A DNA stretch of 5,150 nt from positions 1-5,150 of the forward strand of contig NZ_JBELDZ010000110.1 in NCBI RefSeq assembly GCF_042094015.1, written 5' to 3'. Under the pieces are notes generated by a model, which saw only the letters and a program-made list of their open reading frames with translations, did no database searches and was not told the origin of the DNA. How positions within the stretch are numbered: the stretch's first letter is position 1; each line of letters starts with the position of its first letter. Positions 1-5,150 of this stretch are shown here, piece after piece. Both the position numbers and the translations under genes were made by a program. Source of the DNA: Aurantibacter sp042094015. Its GTDB lineage: Bacteria; Bacteroidota; Bacteroidia; Flavobacteriales; Flavobacteriaceae.

Positions 1-79
1 CAGAAAGTTGAAAAAAGTTACGTCTTTTCATTGAAACTATAATTTGAATTTTAAACTTAAGTAGATACTTGTTAAAATC

Positions 80-99
80 TATCCTGTTTTATCCTGTTT
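80..99. repeat. Two tandem copies of a 10-bp unit
   Basis: The unit TATCCTGTTT occurs twice head to tail (80-89 and 90-99), directly before the terminator hairpin. It could be a chance or slippage duplication. No protein frame or known regulatory consensus explains it. The remaining sequence at 1-79 is AT-rich and I see no gene in it. Confidence 0.6.
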
Positions 100-101
100 A
101 T

Positions 102-135
102 AAAAAAACCAGAAGATAAGTATCTTCTGGTTTTT
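102..135 (-). terminator. Rho-independent terminator, strong hairpin, possibly bidirectional
   Basis: A perfect 15-bp inverted repeat (104-118 against 121-135) has the core CCAGAAGATA / TATCTTCTGG and a very short loop. Read on the minus strand, the hairpin is followed by a run of seven T (complement of 102-108), the layout expected of an intrinsic terminator. The plus strand has five T at 131-135, so it could also stop transcription arriving from the left. It lies about 20 bases after the stop codon of the T9SS tail. No T-tracted hairpin is visible directly behind the GH105 gene, so it may also end transcripts reading through from the enzyme genes. Confidence 0.85.
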
Positions 136-137
136 AA

Positions 138-152
138 AATATTTAAAATATT
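138..152. repeat. 15-bp AT-only palindrome after the T9SS-tail stop
   Basis: AATATTT and AAATATT flank a single A, giving a perfect palindrome between the TAA of the T9SS tail and the terminator hairpin. It is made only of A and T, so chance occurrence in this AT-rich DNA is likely. It could add to the 3' end structure of the transcript. Confidence 0.35.
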
Positions 153-154
153 AG

Positions 155-307
155 TTATCTTATTATTAATTTAGAATGGTAAGTTCTATCATCATTAGAA
201 ATTACTTTTATCATATATACACCTGGAGTAAAATTTCTATCATTTTCAATTTTAATTTCTCCATTGGTTGATTTTTCATTGTCTTTATTTATGTTATTTT
301 TTTGGTA
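155..307 (-). pseudogene. Headless T9SS type A C-terminal sorting tail (50 codons)
   Basis: The minus strand encodes 50 residues without an in-frame stop before the TAA at 155-157. The end of this stretch contains FTPGVYMIKVISNDD and finishes with a short basic/hydrophobic KLIIR. In flavobacterial secreted proteins the T9SS type A sorting domain usually ends this way: a GxYxVxV strand, a turn, then a K-rich last strand. The domain directs export through the type IX secretion system and attachment to, or release from, the cell surface. The frame is closed upstream by a TAA at 308-310. There is no start codon, and the usual first part of the domain (a PNP-type motif and first strands) and the whole cargo are missing. 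It is therefore a remnant of a larger gene. The terminator that follows fits its being the true 3' end of that gene. Recognition rests on the motif only. Confidence 0.7.
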
Positions 308-313
308 TTAAAC
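301..313. repeat. 13-bp direct repeat, copy 1 (TTTGGTATTAAAC)
   Basis: This 13-mer recurs at 449-461 with a single mismatch (TTTAGTATTAAAC). Copy 1 sits exactly where the T9SS tail stops being recognisable as coding sequence. Its first 11 bases also match 9 of 11 bases at 4941-4951, the other joint of the enzyme block. All copies are AT-rich, so chance cannot be excluded. Confidence 0.5.
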
Positions 314-368
314 TGCTTTTGTAATAATACTAAAGATAATTGAAAACACTATTATGAGCTATACTGAT

Positions 369-476
369 TAGATGATAATTTAACACAACTGTTTTTATAG
401 TAGGATTAGTGATTAGGCTTAGCAAAGCTAATTCACCCTGAACAAAGGTTTAGTATTAAACGCTAATTATCATCTA
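369..476. repeat. 12-bp perfect inverted repeat bounding a 108-bp segment
   Basis: TAGATGATAATT at 369-380 is matched by its exact reverse complement at 465-476, immediately before the GH105 stop codon at 477-479. Each arm is bounded by a TA, which would also fit a very small TA-flanked, MITE-like element with 10-bp ends. No transposase is present. On the minus strand it could instead form a long-loop stem in the 3' untranslated RNA of the enzyme genes. It has no T-run and is not a classical terminator. A small inner hairpin (TTAGC-AAA-GCTAA, 419-431) lies within it. No other gene is visible in 308-476. Confidence 0.5.
449..461. repeat. 13-bp direct repeat, copy 2 (TTTAGTATTAAAC)
   Basis: This is the partner of 301-313, with one mismatch, 148 bases away. 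It lies just inside the right arm of the inverted repeat and 16 bases beyond the GH105 stop codon. Confidence 0.45.
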
Positions 477-1610
477 TTATTCTAACTTTAACACTTCACT
501 ACCAGCCATTAAAAATGCACCAGTTCCAAAATTTTGATAACTGTCTTTAGATGCTGGCTCAGGAAAAGCACCAATATTCTGTACCCAACCAACTCTGCCA
601 TCTTCTTGCTGACAAGCAACTAATGCATTCCATGCTTTTTTAACTGCTGGTATATGCTTTTTGTCTATGAAACCATTGTTAATTCCCCAAGCTAAAGCAA
701 AAGTGTAAAACCCACTTCCGCTAACTTCACCATGAGTGTAAGATTCTGGGCATAACAAACTTGTTCTCCATAAACCATCTTTTGGTTGAATTTTTAAAAT
801 TTTTGCCGCCATTTCTTTGTAGAGATTTACATAAAAATCTCTATGCTTGTAATCTTTTGGTAAGTCTTCTAAAAGTAAAGCTAACCCACCAATTACCCAT
901 CCATTTCCTCTAGACCAAAATACTTTTTTACCATTTGGTTCTTTAGTATCATTATCTGTTCCTTGCCAAACAAAACGCATGTCTCTAGCAAATAAATTTT
1001 CATCTTTATCATATAACCTATTATAGGTTTCCATATAATACGTATGCATAGCCTCTAAATATTTAGGCTGATTTGTTTTTTTCGCATATAAATTAATTAC
1101 AGGAGGTGCCATAAACAATGCATCACACCACCACCATAAAATGGTTTTATCTTCTTTACTTTTATTGGTTCCTGCTTTCCAGTTATTATCTTCATATAAA
1201 TGAGCCTCTAAGAATTTTTTAGTAGGTTCTAAGTCGGCAAAATTTCTTCTTTTTTCATTCATAGAAACGTATAAGTAGCTGTAAGAAATTGCCACATCAT
1301 CTGCATGATATAAACGTTTAAAGGTATTCCAATTGTTATGTACCGCTTGATTTTTTAAAGCAGCCATATACATCATATTTTTTGTTGTTTTATGTGCTCT
1401 AGCTACACCTGTATAATAAGCACCATTTGTCCAATCTGTTGGGTGAATTGCAAAAATTGGATGTGCTTCTTGCCATTCTAAAGCTTTAATCATTGATTTC
1501 TTGATTTCAGTGTTATCTAAATCAGATGATTTTTGAGCTACTTTATTTTGAGCTACTGAACAACTTAAAAATACAATTGCAGATAGAAGTGTTAAGATTG
1601 ATTTATTCAT
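477..1610 (-). CDS. GH105 (GH88-like) unsaturated uronyl hydrolase, lipoprotein
   Basis: The 377-residue protein has the length and sequence character of the GH88/GH105 (alpha/alpha)6-barrel family. These enzymes remove the 4,5-unsaturated uronic acid that a polysaccharide lyase leaves at the non-reducing end, by hydrating its double bond. Residues 1-17 form a lipoprotein-type signal peptide ending in FLSC, with Cys17 as the likely lipidated residue, so the enzyme is probably membrane-anchored in the periplasm or at the surface. Family hallmarks are HPTDWTNGAYYTG (56-68), HADD with Asp104/Asp105 (102-105), WWWCDALFMAPP with Asp163 (159-170), FWSRGNGWVIGGL (231-243), the SGSGFYTFALAWG stretch (297-309) and the C-terminal FGTGAFLMAGSEV (361-373). 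By analogy with YteR-type enzymes, Asp163 and one of Asp104/Asp105 are the likely catalytic pair. The start is fixed by the signal peptide. There is no Shine-Dalgarno site, as is usual in Bacteroidota. It follows GH3 by 11 bases, so the two are almost certainly co-transcribed. The substrate (glucuronyl as in ulvan, or galacturonyl as in rhamnogalacturonan) cannot be read from the sequence. Confidence 0.92.
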   Translation of the reverse strand: MNKSILTLLSAIVFLSCSVAQNKVAQKSSDLDNTEIKKSMIKALEWQEAHPIFAIHPTDWTNGAYYTGVARAHKTTKNMMYMAALKNQAVHNNWNTFKRLYHADDVAISYSYLYVSMNEKRRNFADLEPTKKFLEAHLYEDNNWKAGTNKSKEDKTILWWWCDALFMAPPVINLYAKKTNQPKYLEAMHTYYMETYNRLYDKDENLFARDMRFVWQGTDNDTKEPNGKKVFWSRGNGWVIGGLALLLEDLPKDYKHRDFYVNLYKEMAAKILKIQPKDGLWRTSLLCPESYTHGEVSGSGFYTFALAWGINNGFIDKKHIPAVKKAWNALVACQQEDGRVGWVQNIGAFPEPASKDSYQNFGTGAFLMAGSEVLKLE

Positions 1611-1621
1611 TTTAAATCTAT

Positions 1622-3889
1622 TTATTTTTTTAATTTGAATTTTGCTTCTAAATATTCCTTTGATGAAGTTCCTATTTTTACACTGTAATCTCCAGCTTCT
1701 AAAACTTTTTTCATTTCTAGCCCTGTAAATTCTAGCATTTTAGGCGTTATCTTAAAAGAAACTGTTTTGCTCTCTCCTGAAGCTAATTCAATTTTTTCAA
1801 AACCTTTTAACTCTTTGTCTGGTCTTGTTACAGAACCTATTTCATCTTTAATATACATTTGCACCACCTCTTTGGCTTTTACCTTACCTATATTTTTTAC
1901 CCTTACACTTGCAGTAATTTCTGTACTTGGAGTGATTTCTGAACTAGAAACTTTGATGTCTGAATATTCAAATTTACCATAACTTAAACCGTAACCAAAA
2001 GGATAAATAGGACCTTTGTCTAAAAATAAGTATTCTTTTTTATAGTTGATTTCTTTCATACTATAATGATATGGTAATTGCCCAATTGATCTAGGAATAG
2101 TAACAGGAGATTTCCCCGAAGGAGACACCTCACCAAAAATAATTTTTGCTGTAGATTCATCTCCAAATTCACTTAAATCCCAAGTATCTATAATAGCATC
2201 AGCTTTTGCAGCAATAGTATTGATAGCTAATGTTCTTCTGTGTTTTAAGATTACAATTACTTTTTTACCTAAAGCTGTAATTTTTTCAACCAATTCGTCT
2301 TGTGCACCAACAGGTTCTATGGTTGCTCTATCACCTAAAGTACTGTTACTAAAATAGGCTTCTTTGGCTGTAAATTTATCTCCTCCTAAAAATAATACTA
2401 CAACATCTGATTTTCTGGCAATATTTACCAATTTTGCAATGGCTTTTGGGTCTCTATCTAATAATTTTGGAGCCCCTCCTTTTTCGTTTGTTAAATGAAA
2501 GCCTTTTTCAGCAATAAATTTAATATTGTTATTCCCTACTGCAGATTCAAACATTTCTTTGGTATTCTCTTTTAATAAAGGTCCTAAAAGAGCAACTTTT
2601 GTAGACTTATTTTTGTTAAGAGGTAATACATTTTCTTCATTTTTTAATAAAATGATTGATTCTAAATCTGCTTCTTTTGCCAATTCTAAAGATGACGCTG
2701 CACGCACTCCTTTTTTAGTTTCTTCTAAATTGATATAAGGATTATCAAACAACCCTAAAATAAATTTTGTTCTTAGCACACGTCTTACAGACCTATCTAT
2801 TAATTTTTCTAAGTCAGGGTTTTTCTTTACCATTTCTGGTAAGTACGAGTACGAATCCTCTGCATATAAATCGATATCAATACCCGCTTCTAAGCCCATT
2901 TGTGCAGCAGCTTCAGGAGATTCAGCAACTTTCATAAAATAAAACAAACGTGCAATATCATTAGAATCTGAAACTACATAGCCTTCAAATCCCCAATCAT
3001 CCCTTAAAACACCTGTTAATAATTCTTTATTCCCATGAGAAGCAATTCCATTTAAATCGCCATGAGAAGCCATAATTCCTAAAGATTTTGCTTCTTTTAC
3101 AGCGGCTTCAAAAGGAGGGTAAATTTCATCAATTAAAGTTCTTTCTGATATTTCTATTGCAGCAAAATTAGAACCTCCTAAGACTTGACCATATCCTGCA
3201 AAGTGTTTCGCAACAGCCCCTATGTGTGTTCCTGCTCCTAAACCATCATAATTACCTTGCACGCCTTTCACAGCATTTGTAACCATTTGCGTAGTCAAGT
3301 ACGTATCTTCGCCAAAGGCTTCACTCATTCTTCCAAACCTTGGGTCTCTAACAATATCTGCTTCTGGAGAGTGGCACATGTGCATTCCTCTTAAACGTGC
3401 TTCCTTACCCACAACATCCCACATACGATTTACTAAATCTGGATTAAAAGAAGCTGCTGAAGTTAATGGACGACCAAATTTTGTACATCCTTCAGCATCT
3501 ACACCATTATAAGATTCGGTTACAAACAAAGCAGGAATACCCCATCTATTATTTTCTATGATGTATTTTTGAAGTTCGTTATTTAACTTTGCAGCTGCAA
3601 CAGGATCTATATGTTCTCCTGGATTTTTAATCCCTGCAATACCTAGTTTTAATTTTTTTATGACCCTTTTAGATAATTTTAAGTTGCCTTTTTCATCTGG
3701 CTTTGCACCAATATTTGCGTGAAAAATTCGCATTTGCGCTACTTTTTCTTCAATAGATAGTAGAGGTAGTAAGGCATCAACTCTTTCATCTATTGATAAA
3801 GATTTGTCTTTGTAATCTTTTGATGAAGTTGATTCTCCACAAGAGTATAATAATGTAGTTAATACTAATAGAACCAGTAGTTTTTTCAT
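1622..3889 (-). CDS. GH3 beta-glycosidase (glucosidase/xylosidase type), lipoprotein
   Basis: The 755-residue exo-glycosidase should remove terminal beta-linked sugars from oligosaccharides. It begins with a lipoprotein signal peptide (LLYSCGES, Cys17; an acidic residue at +3 hints at surface export). Next come the GH3 TIM-barrel domain (about 35-385), the alpha/beta sandwich domain (about 405-605) and a C-terminal fibronectin-III-like domain (about 638-750). Seen motifs are SPEADIVRDPRFGRMSEAFG (174-193), KHF (228-230) and VVSDSND with the expected nucleophile Asp308. GDKFTAKEAYFSN followed by GDR (503-521) makes Glu510 the best acid/base candidate. SPSGKSPVTIPRSIGQLPYHY (589-609) and YPFGYGLSY (629-637) are standard GH3 landmarks. 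Some conserved spots deviate: ESYNGV where ExLHG is usual, HRRT for NGRP, and WDLSEFGD for the WxPGEEGG loop. The fold is certain, but glucoside versus xyloside preference is not. It lies 115 bases after the GH2 remnant and 11 bases before GH105 on the same strand. ATG 3889 starts the signal peptide, with no Shine-Dalgarno site. Confidence 0.93.
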   Translation of the reverse strand: MKKLLVLLVLTTLLYSCGESTSSKDYKDKSLSIDERVDALLPLLSIEEKVAQMRIFHANIGAKPDEKGNLKLSKRVIKKLKLGIAGIKNPGEHIDPVAAAKLNNELQKYIIENNRWGIPALFVTESYNGVDAEGCTKFGRPLTSAASFNPDLVNRMWDVVGKEARLRGMHMCHSPEADIVRDPRFGRMSEAFGEDTYLTTQMVTNAVKGVQGNYDGLGAGTHIGAVAKHFAGYGQVLGGSNFAAIEISERTLIDEIYPPFEAAVKEAKSLGIMASHGDLNGIASHGNKELLTGVLRDDWGFEGYVVSDSNDIARLFYFMKVAESPEAAAQMGLEAGIDIDLYAEDSYSYLPEMVKKNPDLEKLIDRSVRRVLRTKFILGLFDNPYINLEETKKGVRAASSLELAKEADLESIILLKNEENVLPLNKNKSTKVALLGPLLKENTKEMFESAVGNNNIKFIAEKGFHLTNEKGGAPKLLDRDPKAIAKLVNIARKSDVVVLFLGGDKFTAKEAYFSNSTLGDRATIEPVGAQDELVEKITALGKKVIVILKHRRTLAINTIAAKADAIIDTWDLSEFGDESTAKIIFGEVSPSGKSPVTIPRSIGQLPYHYSMKEINYKKEYLFLDKGPIYPFGYGLSYGKFEYSDIKVSSSEITPSTEITASVRVKNIGKVKAKEVVQMYIKDEIGSVTRPDKELKGFEKIELASGESKTVSFKITPKMLEFTGLEMKKVLEAGDYSVKIGTSSKEYLEAKFKLKK

Positions 3890-3983
3890 TGGTTGTTTTT
3901 ATTTGTAAGTTGCTTTTCTGTGTGTATTGATTTAATAAATAAAAATAAACTCTTAAAGATAAAAAGGTGTCCTGTACTATAAT

Positions 3984-4004
3984 GGTATTCTTATTAAGAA
4001 ACCC
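3984..4004. promoter_or_regulatory. 21-bp imperfect palindrome between GH2 remnant and GH3
   Basis: GGTATTCTTATTAAGAAACCC is symmetric about position 3994. It has a perfect TTCTTA-T-TAAGAA core and outer GG/CC pairs separated by a 2-bp mismatch. It directly follows the stop codon of the GH2 remnant and lies 95 bases before the GH3 start. It could be an operator-like site or a weak hairpin. No T-run follows, so a terminator is unlikely. The rest of this intergenic stretch (3890-3983) shows no gene and no full Bacteroidota promoter consensus. Confidence 0.25.
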
Positions 4005-4535
4005 TTATTTTTTAATTTGTTTACCCATTACAAAATACATTCTACTTTCTTCTGGAACATCTCCATCACTATTACCTGCCATAATAATGCTTTCACCTTT
4101 TTTAGCTATTCTTTTGAAAAGCGACATTTTAACACCTCCTAAATTTACATCATCTCCAATATCTATATAATTTTTGGTTAAAAATACTGGTCTTTCTACG
4201 CGATCATCATGCCCAATATAGACAATCATATCTTTACCAGTAATAAATTGTAGTTGATCACGAGCCCAATATTTGCTATCTGAATTTGTCATTCTTATAT
4301 ATTCTGCGCCTACCAAATACCTAGGAATAACCGTATAATTATATTCTAAATCTGTATAGGCTTTTTTGCCCCAATGCACATTCTTTCTTAATGTAGCTTT
4401 ACCATTTGCAGTATAACTAAATTTGGTAAATAAATCACTTTTATGAACGCTTGCAGGATTGTACGGTTCAGTTTTTGGTGTGTGAATTGGAAGTGGTTCT
4501 GCTTTATCAAAATTTACAGTATATACTTGTGGCAT
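4005..4535 (-). pseudogene. GH2 beta-galactosidase remnant, C-terminal-most domain
   Basis: This 176-residue frame is the end of a GH2 enzyme, not a gene of its own. Reading upstream past the apparent ATG (4533-4535), the same frame continues with SVDIKNGLSKEMP, which is the family's normal linker after the GH2 C-terminal domain found at 4562-4948. The domain that follows is beta-rich, with FSYTANGKATLRKN, EYNYTVIPRYLVGAEYI, SKYWARDQLQF, MIVYIGHDD and a final ESRMYFVMGKQIKK. It resembles the extra C-terminal module of Bacteroidota GH2 proteins and may help bind carbohydrate (inference). The ATG has no Shine-Dalgarno site, and no signal peptide follows it. Expression as a free protein is doubtful. 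It ends 115 bases before GH3 and was probably the first enzyme of the same operon before it broke. Confidence 0.75.
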
Positions 4536-4561
4536 TTCTTTGGATAAACCATTTTTAATGT

Positions 4562-4948
4562 CTACAGATTTCTTTTTAATTCTATATTTGCTGGTTTCAA
4601 TCCTTTACTGGTAGCTGTTATTGTTACCTCGCCTTCTTGCAATAAAGATTTGATTGCAACTCGATTTATACCCGCTTCTGCATCTAAAAATAAATTATTT
4701 ATTGTGTTTGGTTTTCCACTATTATAGCCACCTCTCCAAATAGCCGGTCCAGAAATAGTAAAATCTACTTTGTTTTTACTTAAAGGATGTCTATCTCCAT
4801 TTTTATCAACAATCTCAAAATCTAACAATGCAATATCTGCACCATCAGCCAACCATCCTTTGGGCCCTAAAATGGGTGTTAATTTTATAGCAACGGGTTC
4901 ACCAATCGTTTTTTTGGTTTGAGAAATTAGTAATTCATCATTTGCCAT
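4562..4948 (-). pseudogene. GH2 beta-galactosidase remnant, truncated 5' and frameshifted
   Basis: The 128 codons match the C-terminal immunoglobulin-like domain of Bacteroidota GH2 beta-galactosidases (Glyco_hydro2_C5 type). Landmarks are TIGEPVAIKLTP, WLADGADIALLDFEIVDKNG, GPAIWRGGYNSG, NNLFLDAEAGINRVAIKS and a final SKGLKPANIEL. An intact enzyme has about 600 more residues ahead of this: the jelly-roll, sandwich and TIM-barrel domains with the catalytic Glu pair. None of these is present. The sequence ahead of codon 1 is an unrelated reading frame. At its 3' end the frame runs into a TAG (4562-4564). One extra A in the A5 run (T5 at 4573-4577 on the plus strand) would join it smoothly to the frame ending at 4005, giving a continuous fragment of about 314 residues. 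The frameshift is therefore a single-base deletion or a sequencing error. Without the catalytic domain the product cannot be a galactosidase in either case. The ATG overlaps the stop of the upstream ORF (TAATG). Confidence 0.82.
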
Positions 4949-5150
4949 TAATATATTCTTGACTCTTTAAGTGGAGAAGAGATTAGTGACCATTTATTAT
5001 TTGCTGGTACTTTAGGCCTAACAAATACTCTTTTATTTTGAGTTACACTTCCGTAGGTAAATGATCCTAAAGGACCACTTTGCGCATATAATGCTATACC
5101 ATCTTGAGATCTTGTAATATCTACAGTACCAGTTACTTTTACTATAGATT
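4948..5150 (-). CDS. 3' part of a T9SS-cargo-like extracellular protein, truncated
   Basis: An open frame enters from beyond the right edge and runs 66 codons to a TAA at 4948-4950. The fragment is rich in Ser, Thr, Gly and Val and contains GTVDITRSQDGIALYAQSG, GSFTYGSVTQNKRVFVRP and NNKWSLISSPLKESRIY. The last segment recalls the W-x-L-I-S/G-x-P stretch common in large flavobacterial secreted proteins ahead of their T9SS sorting domain. Such proteins continue well past this point, but here the frame ends abruptly where the GH2 sequence begins, so its C-terminus seems lost. It is not part of the GH2 enzyme: none of the three frames upstream of 4948 gives the expected GH2 domain. Family assignment is by general resemblance only. 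A true gene end cannot be excluded. Confidence 0.5.
   Translation of the reverse strand, partial: SIVKVTGTVDITRSQDGIALYAQSGPLGSFTYGSVTQNKRVFVRPKVPANNKWSLISSPLKESRIY

Noticed and set aside
80..99. Start of a CRISPR array from the 10-bp tandem repeat
   Set aside because: There are only two directly adjacent short units without spacers, and no cas-like coding sequence is nearby.
369..476. Integron attC-like recombination site
   Set aside because: The inverted repeat prompted the check. No paired RYYYAAC / GTTRRRY core sites with proper spacing are present, and no integrase is nearby.
1767..2738. Open frames of about 70 codons on the plus strand (1767-1982 and 2526-2738)
   Set aside because: They lie antisense inside the GH3 gene, show no signal peptide or family motif, and are explained as shadows of the real reading frame.
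3954..3961. TATCTTTA on the minus strand as a Bacteroidota -7 box (TAnnTTTG) for GH3
   Set aside because: The last base differs from the consensus and no TTG-type -33 element lies at the expected distance upstream. In AT-rich DNA this match is weak.
3967..4170. Plus-strand open frame of 67 codons, hydrophobic
   Set aside because: It overlaps the GH2 C-terminal domain in antisense. Its hydrophobic look comes from complementing an AT-rich coding strand, and there is no promoter or start context.
4570..4580. Programmed -1 ribosomal frameshift in the GH2 remnant
   Set aside because: The A-run is only five long and does not form an in-frame A-AAA-AAG heptamer. The gene also lacks its whole catalytic part, so decay or error is simpler.

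Overview
The window is AT-rich, and all recognisable coding sequence lies on the minus strand. Several traits point to a marine or alga-associated Flavobacteriia-type member of the Bacteroidota: two exported glycoside hydrolases with Cys-containing lipoprotein-type signal peptides, no Shine-Dalgarno sequence before either start, a type IX secretion (T9SS) sorting tail, and a polysaccharide utilisation locus (PUL) style gene set. The species cannot be named from the sequence.

Layout in the direction of transcription (right to left): (1) 5150-4948 is the 3' part of an ORF that enters from outside the window and resembles the extracellular repeat region of flavobacterial T9SS cargo proteins. It stops at a TAA that overlaps the next ATG. 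(2) 4948-4005 is the C-terminal third or so of a GH2 beta-galactosidase-type enzyme. It has lost its catalytic part and carries a one-base frameshift in an A-run, so it is called a pseudogene in two pieces. (3) 3889-1622 is an intact GH3 glycosidase lipoprotein. (4) 1610-477 is an intact GH105 (GH88-like) unsaturated uronyl hydrolase lipoprotein, 11 bases after GH3. (5) 476-308 is non-coding, with a 12-bp inverted repeat and a 13-bp near-perfect direct repeat. (6) 307-155 is a headless T9SS C-terminal sorting tail, followed by a strong hairpin terminator at 135-102. (7) 101-1 holds only a short tandem repeat.

GH2, GH3 and GH105 together suit the breakdown of oligosaccharides released by a polysaccharide lyase. 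GH105 would remove the unsaturated uronic acid at the non-reducing end, and GH3 and GH2 would trim neutral sugars. Ulvan and rhamnogalacturonan-type polymers are the best candidates, but no lyase, sulfatase or SusC/SusD gene lies inside the window to decide between them.

The most notable feature is structural. T9SS-type coding fragments lie on the same strand at both ends of the enzyme block: one lacks its C-terminus and the other lacks everything but its C-terminus. The block joins them abruptly, in the middle of the GH2 gene on one side. An imperfect 11-bp direct repeat sits at the two joints. This suggests a PUL fragment inserted into, or recombined with, a T9SS cargo gene, or else an assembly chimera. 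I see no convincing new molecular system, and no RNA gene, CRISPR array or complete mobile element.
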